From CAYRSS01 sp964426945 (lineage in GTDB: Bacteria; Planctomycetota; Phycisphaerae; UBA1845), in the NCBI GenBank assembly GCA_964426945.1, contig CAYRSS010000009.1, positions 1-64,000 on the forward strand: DNA of 64,000 nt, written 5' to 3'. How positions within the stretch are numbered: position 1 is the stretch's first letter; the number at the start of each line of letters is the position of its first letter. The notes below the pieces were generated by a model. It was not told where the DNA came from. It saw nothing but the letters and a program-made list of their open reading frames with translations, and searched no databases. The translations under genes were made by a program, and so were the position numbers. Shown here in pieces: positions 54,359 to 61,781 of this stretch.

Positions 54359-54928
54359 TTATCCACCGGCATGCGGCATGCCAATCGTCGGCGTGGGTTC
54401 GGGAGATTGCGTCCAGTTCGGTGGTCCTACCCGACGGACCGCGTTCGGCGGCTCCCGGCGTTCGACCTCCCGCAACAGTTGGGCAATGGTCCGATGGCGC
54501 GTCGGGTGGGTCACGTCCGCCGCGATGTCCGACATCGGCGCGAGGACGAAGAGCCGTTCGGCCATGCGCGGATGCGGAAGAGTTAAGCGCTCTCCCTCGC
54601 AAACAAGGTCGCCATACAGCAGAAGGTCCAGGTCGATCACCCGCGGACCGCCCCGCCGGTCGCGCCGGCGGCCGAGCCGCGACTCGACAGTCAGCAAACC
54701 AGCCAGCAGATCTTCCGCCGCCAACAGGGTCCGCAGCCGAAGCGCGGAGTTGAGAAACAGCTCCGGGCCGGCGGCCTCACCCACGGGCGTGGTCTCGTAA
54801 AGCCCCGCCGCATCGACCCCCGGGTCGATGTCGACCCCCGGCAGCGCCTCCAAGGCGGTTACGGCGGCGCGCATCGCGGCCAGCCGATCCCCCAGATTCG
54901 AGCCGATTCCGACGTAGGCGGTAATCAT
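54359..54928 (-). CDS. folK: 2-amino-4-hydroxy-6-hydroxymethyldihydropteridine diphosphokinase
   Basis: 189 residues. Transfers pyrophosphate from ATP to the pterin in folate synthesis. Motifs AYVGIGSNLGDR at the N-terminus, GLYETTPVG, FLNSALRLRT, GGPRVIDLDLLLYGD and LPHPRMAERLFVLAPMSDIA are all standard. The last ~20 residues (Pro- and Thr-rich) extend beyond the usual end. No other folate gene is adjacent. It is divergent from the secreted hypothetical at 55073. Confidence 0.96.
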   Translation of the reverse strand: MITAYVGIGSNLGDRLAAMRAAVTALEALPGVDIDPGVDAAGLYETTPVGEAAGPELFLNSALRLRTLLAAEDLLAGLLTVESRLGRRRDRRGGPRVIDLDLLLYGDLVCEGERLTLPHPRMAERLFVLAPMSDIAADVTHPTRHRTIAQLLREVERREPPNAVRRVGPPNWTQSPEPTPTIGMPHAGG

Positions 54929-55072
54929 GGTCCCCGGACTGCCCCACCATCGGGGCGAAAGTGCGGCTTGCGGCGCTAACAGGCGGCCCGCAGCAACGTC
55001 GTAGAAGCTGGAAGCAGACGGGGACTACGAGGCCCCCGATCCGAAGCTTGTCGTGCCGGGAGGATCCGACCC

Positions 55073-56509
55073 ATGTTCAGTCACGTTACCCGATGGCACA
55101 TGATAGCGCTTGGCGCCCTGGCGTCCATGGCGCCCATCGGCCCCGCCGCGGCGGATGAACCCGAACCCCGGACCGTTGCGCTCCGGGGCACCGAGTTGGA
55201 GGTCTGGCCTGCGGAAGACCTCATCAGCCGGGGATTCGCCATCCAGCGCGTCCCGCGGGAGGAAAACGCCGCCTGGCTCTATATCGAAGCGGCCAACACC
55301 TATCCCGACGTCCCCGAGGAACTGGTCGATGCCTTTCAATACGCCGTCGGCAAGGGCTGGCCGTCCGGCGTCGCCGCGCTCGACGACTACTTCGCCCGGG
55401 AGGATACGCGCAAGGCCATCGAACTCGCCATGCGCGCGTCGGGAATCGAGCGCTGCCAGATGCCCTACTTCGGCGATCCCGACGGCAGCGTCATCGGTGT
55501 ACTGCTGCCGAACCTGACGCACATGCGCCAGTTATCAAAGATGATGACCGCCGACGGCCGACGGCTCGAAGCTCAGGGCAGAATTGACGAGGCGATTGAT
55601 CGCCACCTGGGCACCATGCGACTCGGCGCCCACGCGGCCGAGGGCTTCACGCTCATCGAGGGGCTCGTCGGCGTCGCGGTCTGGACGCTCGGCAATGGCG
55701 CCCTGCGGGACCTGGCCCTGCGGCCCGACATGACGGCCGCACAGCTCGACCGCATCGCCCGCGAGCTCGACCGTCTCGCACCACGCGTCCCCACCGCCGA
55801 GCGCGGGCTCGAGGGCGAGCAGCGCTTTGGCCCGGCGGTGGTTGACGAGGTCGCGTCGCGACCCTTCAACCTGCTGCGCATCGACTATTACACGGCGGCC
55901 TCAGGGCCTGAGGACCTTCTCATCGGTTCAATCAACAACACGCGGCCCAAGGACGGCTGGGGCCGGCTTGAGCGGCGGATAGGGACGCTGCTCTTCCCGG
56001 ATCGCACGATCAAGGGCCACATGGCGGAGTTCTACAAGCACCAGAAGACCCTGGCGCGGACCCCCATGAGCGACACCGCCCGCAGCTTCAACGAGGAGAA
56101 CTTCATCACCCGCGAACTGCCGCAGTGGGACGTCCTCTCCCGGGCCATGCTGCCGGCGCTGTCCCGCGCCGTGCACCTCGGGCTTGCGTGCAGGGCACGG
56201 TTCAACATCGCACGCACGGCGGTTGCCCTGCGTCAGCACGCACTCGCCCACGAAGGCGTGCATCCGGAATCTCTCGAGGAACTCGGCAAGCGAATGCCGG
56301 CCGAGCTCATGACCGACCCCATGACCGGCGAGCCGCTGCGCTACCGTCGCAGCGACGCCGGCTGGGTGCTCTACGGCCTCGGCCCTAACATGAAAGACGA
56401 CGGGGGCCTCGAAGACGCCGAACACCGGTGGGATGCGTACGACATCGCCCTCACCTACCCGCTCCCGATCGTCGAGCCCTTCGCCGCGACCGTCAGTGAG
56501 TCGAACTAG
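55073..56509 (+). CDS. Secreted planctomycete hypothetical protein
   Basis: 478 residues; GGGAGGA about 8 nt upstream of the ATG. A signal peptide (HMIALGALASMAPIGPAAAD) is followed by a helical, TPR-like or globular region (RRLEAQGRIDEAIDRHLGTM). The C-terminus has DPMTGEPLRYRRSDAGWVLY followed by GLGPNMKDDGG. From memory this C-terminal motif (DPFTGxPLRYR.. YSVGPNxKDDGG) recurs in planctomycete secreted proteins of unknown function. It is followed 65 bp later by another secreted protein on the same strand. Confidence 0.82.
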   Translation: MFSHVTRWHMIALGALASMAPIGPAAADEPEPRTVALRGTELEVWPAEDLISRGFAIQRVPREENAAWLYIEAANTYPDVPEELVDAFQYAVGKGWPSGVAALDDYFAREDTRKAIELAMRASGIERCQMPYFGDPDGSVIGVLLPNLTHMRQLSKMMTADGRRLEAQGRIDEAIDRHLGTMRLGAHAAEGFTLIEGLVGVAVWTLGNGALRDLALRPDMTAAQLDRIARELDRLAPRVPTAERGLEGEQRFGPAVVDEVASRPFNLLRIDYYTAASGPEDLLIGSINNTRPKDGWGRLERRIGTLLFPDRTIKGHMAEFYKHQKTLARTPMSDTARSFNEENFITRELPQWDVLSRAMLPALSRAVHLGLACRARFNIARTAVALRQHALAHEGVHPESLEELGKRMPAELMTDPMTGEPLRYRRSDAGWVLYGLGPNMKDDGGLEDAEHRWDAYDIALTYPLPIVEPFAATVSESN

Positions 56510-56574
56510 TCCCCGGCGAACACGACGCCTCGTGACCTGACAAGCTGCCACTCATTGCAGACAGGACCATGACC

Positions 56575-58674
56575 ATGCGACCCTTCAATCCCACACGCTC
56601 ACTTACGCTGATGCTCGCCGTCCTGCCCGCCTGGTGCTTCGCCCAGGCGCCGACCAGCCCGGCCGCACCCGCGCCGGTTCGAACGCCGGCCCAGCTCGTC
56701 CTCGAACGGGCGCCGGCCGACGCGTCGATCCTTCTGTACACCGACAGTCTCGCCGCCGTCGTCGACAACGACATTGCCCGCGAGCTAGCCACGTTCGAGG
56801 GCCCGCACGGCGAGTTCGTCCGCGCCGTCCGCGAATTCAAGGCCGGGCCCACCCTTTTCGCCCTGTCAGGTGTCCCCGCCAATCCCTTCACCTGGCGATT
56901 GACCTTCGCCACGTTCATCCCCGACACCGAGGATCCGATCGGGCAGATCGGCGAGCGGCTGGTTCCCGCCGTCAATCGCCTGCTGGGCGGAGATGGCGTG
57001 ACCACCGGACTGTCGCTGACGCGCGACGGCCACTTCGCCCGGCTCACGCTCGCGATGCCGCCGATCACGCTGACGCTTGCCGAGAGCGAGGGCTTCGTGT
57101 TCGGGTCGAGCGATTTCGCCGCCGTATCCGGCTGGCTCGCCGGAGATCCGCCGGCGCCCTCGTTCCTTGATGTGGACGACTACCGCAAGCTCCGGCCCGA
57201 GCAGTCCGTCGACGTCAGCGGTCTTGTCTACGTCAACATGCGGATGCACACACCGCTGATCGCGATGACCCTGAACGAAGGGCTTCCGCGGCTCGGCGAG
57301 GCGCTGCAGGTTGAAAAGATCGAGTCCGTCATGCTCTGCGTCGGACGCGAGACGCCCCCGCCGCCCCCCGCGCCCGAGCCGGCCGGTCGGCCCGAGGGCG
57401 CCAAGGCCGGCAAGGAGAAGCAGCCCGAGCCGCCGCGTGAGATCTTCCGCGTGGCGCTGGGTGTCAGCGGAACCGCTCAGCCCGGGCCGATCCGCCTGCT
57501 CGCACCGTCGCCCCGGCCGCTGACGCTGGCGAAGTTCTTCCCGGCGGAGACCGACTTCCTCGTGTCCGGGTCGCTGCCGCGCGGGTCCGACCTGCTCGAA
57601 GACATCATGTCGGCGATGCGCACGATCGATCCCGTCATCACCGACGAATACGAGGCCGAGCGGGCCGATTTCCGCCGCGAAGCCGGCTATGACTTCCAGG
57701 ACGACATCCTCGCCAACTTCGGGCCTGAATGGGCGATCGGCGGCCAGTTTGCCGAGGGTGGCATCTCGGAATCGCTCTTCGCGGTCAGGTTGAACGACGC
57801 AGAACTGTTCAAGACCCACCTCCACCGGCTGCGCGGCGTCTACGGCCTCGAGAGCACGCCGAATACGTACCGCGGCGTCACGGTCTACACCATGGTGCGC
57901 AAGCCCCGGCCGTTCTCCTACGCCCTGCTCGACGGCGTGCTCCTGGTCACGCCCGAGCCGCAGACGCTGACCGACGCCATCGACGCCGTCACCGACAACC
58001 GCTCGCTCGCCGCCGCGCGGGACTACCAGTCGATCCACGCCGCGGCCCCCGCCCGCCAGTCGAGGCTGCTTTACGTGAATCTGGCCGCGATGCTGCGGCT
58101 GGAAACCCGCCCCCCCGACACCGAGTCGGAGCGCGCGATGCGCGACCTGCTGCGCAGCGCCCCGGCGATGGGAGTATCGATGGTCGGCGGGGAAGGCGTG
58201 GTGTCGCTCGAGGTGGTCGCGGCCGGCGATGGCTCGCAGTCAACGACCCGGCCGCTGGTCAAGGCGCTGGCGACCATCATCGGCGAGGAGCGCCGCGAGG
58301 CGATGCGTATGAAGAGCATGGCCAACCTGCGAACCATTGCCATGGCCCTCCACATGGCCGCCAATGAGAACAAGGGCCTGTTCCCTGCCAACCTCGATCC
58401 GGCGGTCCTGACGCCGATGGTGGCCGACGCCCAGGCCGCCCGGGAACTCCTGCGCAGCCCCTACGGCGAGCCCGGAACGGGCGAAGGCGCGTTTTATCTC
58501 TATCGCTCGCTCGGGAAGCTGAACTCCGTAAAGACGCCCGCCCAGGAACCGATCCTCTCCGAACCGGAGCTGCGCGACGGACTGCTCGTGGTGGCCTTCG
58601 TCGACGGCCACGTCGAAACAGTCAGCGGCGAACGTGCCGCAACGATCCTGCGGACCATGCGAAGCGGGGGGTAA
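56575..58674 (+). CDS. Secreted DUF3352-like protein with prepilin-like tail domain
   Basis: About 699 residues. A signal peptide ends near CFAQAP. Residues ~20-570 look like the DUF3352 fold (RAPADASILLYTDSLAAVVD, PFSYALLDGVLLVTPEPQTL), interrupted by a Pro/Lys-rich linker (~residues 260-290). The last ~130 residues resemble the soluble part of a planctomycete pseudopilin or DUF1559 protein: MANLRTIAMALHMAANENKG, FPANLDPAVL, then VAFVDGHVETVS. AGGA is 8 nt before ATG 56575, preferred over ATG 56569. Function unknown. Confidence 0.8.
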   Translation: MRPFNPTRSLTLMLAVLPAWCFAQAPTSPAAPAPVRTPAQLVLERAPADASILLYTDSLAAVVDNDIARELATFEGPHGEFVRAVREFKAGPTLFALSGVPANPFTWRLTFATFIPDTEDPIGQIGERLVPAVNRLLGGDGVTTGLSLTRDGHFARLTLAMPPITLTLAESEGFVFGSSDFAAVSGWLAGDPPAPSFLDVDDYRKLRPEQSVDVSGLVYVNMRMHTPLIAMTLNEGLPRLGEALQVEKIESVMLCVGRETPPPPPAPEPAGRPEGAKAGKEKQPEPPREIFRVALGVSGTAQPGPIRLLAPSPRPLTLAKFFPAETDFLVSGSLPRGSDLLEDIMSAMRTIDPVITDEYEAERADFRREAGYDFQDDILANFGPEWAIGGQFAEGGISESLFAVRLNDAELFKTHLHRLRGVYGLESTPNTYRGVTVYTMVRKPRPFSYALLDGVLLVTPEPQTLTDAIDAVTDNRSLAAARDYQSIHAAAPARQSRLLYVNLAAMLRLETRPPDTESERAMRDLLRSAPAMGVSMVGGEGVVSLEVVAAGDGSQSTTRPLVKALATIIGEERREAMRMKSMANLRTIAMALHMAANENKGLFPANLDPAVLTPMVADAQAARELLRSPYGEPGTGEGAFYLYRSLGKLNSVKTPAQEPILSEPELRDGLLVVAFVDGHVETVSGERAATILRTMRSGG

Positions 58675-58709
58675 CCCTCGGCGACCCGAGTGGTTCAAGT
58701 TCACATGAT

Positions 58710-58739
58710 GGGCGGACCGGCCGGCAGGCTGGTCCGCCC
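58710..58739 (+). terminator. Terminator-like hairpin
   Basis: GGGCGGACC and GGTCCGCCC pair perfectly (9 bp) across a 12-nt loop, 35 nt after the stop of the DUF3352-like gene. No U-run follows, so termination is uncertain. Confidence 0.4.
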
Positions 58740-58805
58740 GCGCTTGATCCGGGCCCGGCGCGGGCTGGGTCTCCCCGTGTGCCCGCCTTGCCGCATTGGG
58801 GGAAT

Positions 58806-58836
58806 GGCAGACGCCAAGGCGCAAAGTTTGCAAAGA
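58806..58836 (-). repeat. TTTGCG dispersed intergenic repeat, copy 2
   Basis: On the minus strand this reads CTCTTTGCAAACTTTGCGCC and continues TTGGCGTCTGCC, matching the unit structure of 9338-9366 in inverted orientation. Beyond it, at a similar distance, both copies have a CAAGCGCG element followed by GGACCAGCC. Confidence 0.5.
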
Positions 58837-58883
58837 GTGGAACGAATGACCGGCCGGCCCTCTCCGTCGCCCCGCGAGAGCTG

Positions 58884-58912
58884 CTTGCAACCTGCAACCC
58901 ACAACTTGCAAC
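58884..58912. repeat. TTGCAACC low-complexity repeat
   Basis: TTGCAACCTGCAACC is followed by CACAACTTGCAACC, three near-tandem TTGCAACC/TGCAACC units in 29 bp. It sits where the minus-strand pseudogene loses its reading frame likeness. Confidence 0.5.
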
Positions 58913-58954
58913 CTCCGCAGCCACCGGCACAGAGGTATGCTTGATTCGGATCGG

Positions 58955-59505
58955 CCGCGCCGGCACGTCCGGCTGGCGGATTGCCCGTATTGAGGACGGC
59001 AGATTGGTGGCCAGCAAGGCGTCACCCGCCGCGGTGAAGACGAGAAACGACTCGTTCATCGCGTGCGAGAGCGGCAGGTAGTCGGCCGGCGCGGGGGGAA
59101 CGTCCCACTCCAGGCGCCGAAGCAGCACACCGCCCACCACATCCCACACGAGCAGCCCCGCCGCCGGGGCCATCGCGGCGACCATGCGTTCGTCGTGTGA
59201 CATCGCGAGGTGGTACACCCAGCTCGTCCGACCCTTCAGCCCGACGAAGTCGGCGTCGTGCTCCAGCTCATCGAAGCTGGTGATCTACGGCTCGGCGAGT
59301 CTGGTCCGCGCCACGAACGTGCGGCCGTCGGCGCTGAGTGCGTCGCCGGACTTCAGCATCGGGTCCGCGGTGCGCCGAACGAGGCGGGCCGAGCCGGTTT
59401 CCCAGACCGGCAGTTCGTTGACGGCGTCCTCGCCCAGGCCCGTGCGGATTGCCCAGACCAGCGCGCCGTCCTGGCAATAGCCGATCGTATCGTCGAACAA
59501 GCCCT
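58955..59505 (-). pseudogene. Beta-propeller (WD40-like) gene fragment with in-frame TAG
   Basis: One minus-strand frame reads QDGALVWAIRTGLGEDAVNE, then GDALSADGRTFVARTRLAEP, a TAG at 59285-59287, then ITSFDELEHDADFVGLKG, TSWVYHLAMSHDERMVAAMA and GLLVWDVVGGVLLRRLEWDV. The sequence on both sides of the stop continues the same propeller-blade pattern (S-x-D-x-R..A, LLVWDV). It has no start and its C-terminus dissolves into repeat DNA near 58955. It is a truncated, nonsense-interrupted relic. Confidence 0.6.
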
Positions 59506-59564
59506 CTCCCGCGGCGCGAAAATCCGGGCCGGTGGGTTCTGGCCCGGCGTGCGAGCGTCTGCCG

Positions 59565-59746
59565 TCTTGCTCTCGGGCGATTGCGATGGCGACAACGATG
59601 TGGACATCGTCGACTTCAGCGCCTTCGAGGGGTGCCTGCCGGGTCCGAGCGGCTGACTCGCTCCCGGCTGCGGCTGCCTTGACTTCGGCGGCGACGGCAA
59701 CCTCGCTGACTTGGTGGCGTTTCAGGCGATCTTCACGGGATCCTGA
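59565..59746 (+). pseudogene. Dockerin-repeat tail with in-frame TGA
   Basis: The plus strand encodes LSGDCDGDNDVDIVDFSAFE then GCLPGPSG, a TGA at 59654-59656, then, in the same frame, GCGCLDFGGDGNLADLVAFQ, AIFTGS and a final TGA. Both halves match dockerin type I calcium-binding repeats (D-x-D-G-D-x-D-V-D-x-x-D). The upstream part of the frame shows no secreted-protein features. It is probably the remaining end of a lost gene. Confidence 0.6.
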
Positions 59747-59809
59747 ACGAGACGGCGCAGCCCGGAGATCCACGCGGGCGGGATCGCTACGTTCTCGCCA
59801 GTCGCCGCG

Positions 59810-60757
59810 TCAAACCTTCCGGAACAACTCCGCGAGGGCGGCGTCCAACGACGGATAGCGAAACTCGAATCCCTCCTGCGGCAGTCGCGCTGAGACGACG
59901 TAGCGACCGTACAGCGCCAGCTCCGGATCGGTGCGCAGCAGGAGCGGCGCGCCGAGCCGCACCATCCAGCCGAACGCGGGCAGGCCGATGGGAATGCGCA
60001 GGGCCCGTCGCAGCGAGCGCATGAATTCGCGCTGCGAGACCGGGTTCGGCGCGCTGGCGATGTACGTTCCGCTCATGCCGGCGTCTGTCAGCGCGCGCTC
60101 GATCAGCCGGTTCATGTCGACTTCGTGGATCCAGCTCATCCCCTGCCGACCGGAGCCGACCACGCCCCCCAGGCCCAGACGGGCGAGCATTCGCAGACGC
60201 GCGAGCGCCCCGCCGCCGGCGCCTCGATCGCGCCCGATCACAAACGATGTGCGCAGAATCACCTCCCGCTGCGCGGGCAGAACGCTTTCACGAAACGCCT
60301 CCTCCCACGCACGGCCCACGAAGGGCGCCAGCCCTGTGCCCGTGGGGGATTCCTCCGTGCAGGTGACACTGGGCGGATCACCGTAGATGTGCGCCGTGCT
60401 CATCTGCACCCAGACTGGTGGCGGCGACGCGACCGCGCGCACGGCGAGCCCGAGCACCCGCGTCGCTTCGACGCGCGAACGCAGGATCTCGTCCTGGTGG
60501 TCGGGCGTCTTGATGCAATCGACGGAGCGGCCGACGAGGTTCACCAGACCGGCGGCACCATTCAGGGCACCCTTCCAGTCGCCGAGTGTCCGCGCATCCC
60601 ACGGCACATGGCGCCAGGGGCCAGCCAGGCGTGGCGCCCCACGCGAGAGGATCACCACGCTGCGACCTGCCTGCGCGAGGTAGGTCGCCAGGGACATCCC
60701 GAGGAAGCCGCTGCCGCCGGCGATGACGATCGGACCCGTAGCGGTTGTTTGAGTCAT
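59810..60757 (-). CDS. TIGR01777-type NAD(P)-dependent epimerase (YfcH-like)
   Basis: 315 residues. Extended SDR fold: IVIAGGSGFLGMSLATYLAQ at the N-terminus, VNLVGRSVDC, a TAHIYGD motif and LRTSFVIGRDRG, ending with a DUF1731-like C-terminal region (RRALRIPIGLPAFGWMVRLG, EGFEFRYPSLDAALAELF). Related proteins are called sugar nucleotide epimerases, but substrates are unknown and several are linked to cell-division or envelope functions. The start is MTQTTATG at 60757; the open frame upstream lacks likeness. Confidence 0.88.
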   Translation of the reverse strand: MTQTTATGPIVIAGGSGFLGMSLATYLAQAGRSVVILSRGAPRLAGPWRHVPWDARTLGDWKGALNGAAGLVNLVGRSVDCIKTPDHQDEILRSRVEATRVLGLAVRAVASPPPVWVQMSTAHIYGDPPSVTCTEESPTGTGLAPFVGRAWEEAFRESVLPAQREVILRTSFVIGRDRGAGGGALARLRMLARLGLGGVVGSGRQGMSWIHEVDMNRLIERALTDAGMSGTYIASAPNPVSQREFMRSLRRALRIPIGLPAFGWMVRLGAPLLLRTDPELALYGRYVVSARLPQEGFEFRYPSLDAALAELFRKV

Positions 60758-61247
60758 GGGACTGAGCCTAAGACGCACCGACGTGCCGCGATACGGCGGC
60801 GGCGCCGGCGCCCCTGCCGAGCCGGTTCGACGGGCCCGCCGGTAGCGCGTGCTGCTTCTGAGACGCGGCCTACAATCGGCAGGAGGCACCTGTCCGCAGC
60901 CAGTGCGCAAAATCGCGCACTCCCCCACCTGCCAGCTGGTCGGCCCACCCGCAACCAGCTGACCTACCATCCGCCGGCGGCCCGGGACCGTCTGAGGCCG
61001 GGATATGCGAATCCAAGGTCCGGCTGAGATATAAACCATTGACGTTAAAAGCTTTATGTCCACGACCGACGGCAGCTTCAGGGCCGAGATCCATCGGCGG
61101 CACGCGCCGCGTGCTACCGGGAGCCGGTCCCGACCCGGTCCATCCGCGACGGCACGCCGCTTGCCCGAACACCCGCCGGAACCGGGTACGCGAGCCCCGG
61201 CCGAAGGGGGCTCAATCCCGGATCGACCGCGCTCGCTGAGTGAACGA
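60758..61247. other. Divergent spacer with two perfect hairpins
   Basis: No gene is supported. GTGCGC-AAAATC-GCGCAC (60903-60920) and CAGCTGGT/ACCAGCTG with a 13-nt loop (60933-60961) lie 12 bp apart. An AT-rich patch at about 61026-61058 (ATATAAACCATTGACGTTAA) follows. It must contain promoters for the epimerase (minus) and the DUF4405 gene (plus). Confidence 0.5.
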
Positions 61248-61643
61248 ATGGCCGTTTCAAAAACCGCGATAAACTTCTGGGTAGACGTTTCCCTCCTGCT
61301 CCTCTTCGTGGCGCTCCTCGCCGTCACGGGGATCATGACCTTTGTGTTTCCGGCCCCATCGGCGTCCGCGGGATGGAGCGTAGGGGGGCTGAGCTACGAC
61401 CGCTGGGCGCTCGTCCAGGGTCTGCTGCTGGCCGCGCTGGCGCTCGACGTGCTGCTTCACCTCATCCTGCATTGGGGCTGGGTATGTGGCGTGGTGGCTC
61501 ACCGCATCCTGCCCGCGCGCGGCAAACCGGCGGCCATCCCCGACGGCATTAAGACGCTCTACGGCGTCTGCACGCTCGTCGTCGTACTCACGGTTGTCGC
61601 CGGTGTGATCGCCTGGGCGGAGTTTGCAGCGCGCCACGCCTGA
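61248..61643 (+). CDS. DUF4405 membrane protein
   Basis: 131 residues with three or four membrane helices. NFWVDVSLLLLFVALLAVTG near the N-terminus and VLLHLILHWGWVCGVVAHRI are the DUF4405 hallmarks; the HLILHW histidines are like those that hold haem in related b-type cytochrome membrane proteins. ATG 61248 is the best start; the frame is open to 61056 but that part is arginine/proline-rich. Function unknown, possibly electron transfer. Confidence 0.82.
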   Translation: MAVSKTAINFWVDVSLLLLFVALLAVTGIMTFVFPAPSASAGWSVGGLSYDRWALVQGLLLAALALDVLLHLILHWGWVCGVVAHRILPARGKPAAIPDGIKTLYGVCTLVVVLTVVAGVIAWAEFAARHA

Positions 61644-61781
61644 GCCGCCCGCGACCGCACTGCCGCGTGCTTTCGCTCAGGTTCACCCCCCGCCAACGTC
61701 CGATAGAAACCAAGGGCAGGAGTCTCCGCGGCGGCTTCGGCTGCGCGCCCAGGGCGGCTCTGCCTGCGGCGGCGGGTGGCG

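Noticed and set aside
59285..59287. TAG inside the propeller fragment read as pyrrolysine
   Set aside because: TAG terminates other genes in the window and the fragment lacks a start, so decay is simpler.
59654..59656. TGA inside the dockerin tail read as selenocysteine or readthrough
   Set aside because: No SECIS-like hairpin was seen, TGA ends many intact genes here, and the upstream frame is not a plausible gene.
60903..60961. Two adjacent hairpins considered as a riboswitch or attenuator for the epimerase or DUF4405 gene
   Set aside because: No known riboswitch core is recognisable and their position far upstream of both starts argues against an attenuator.
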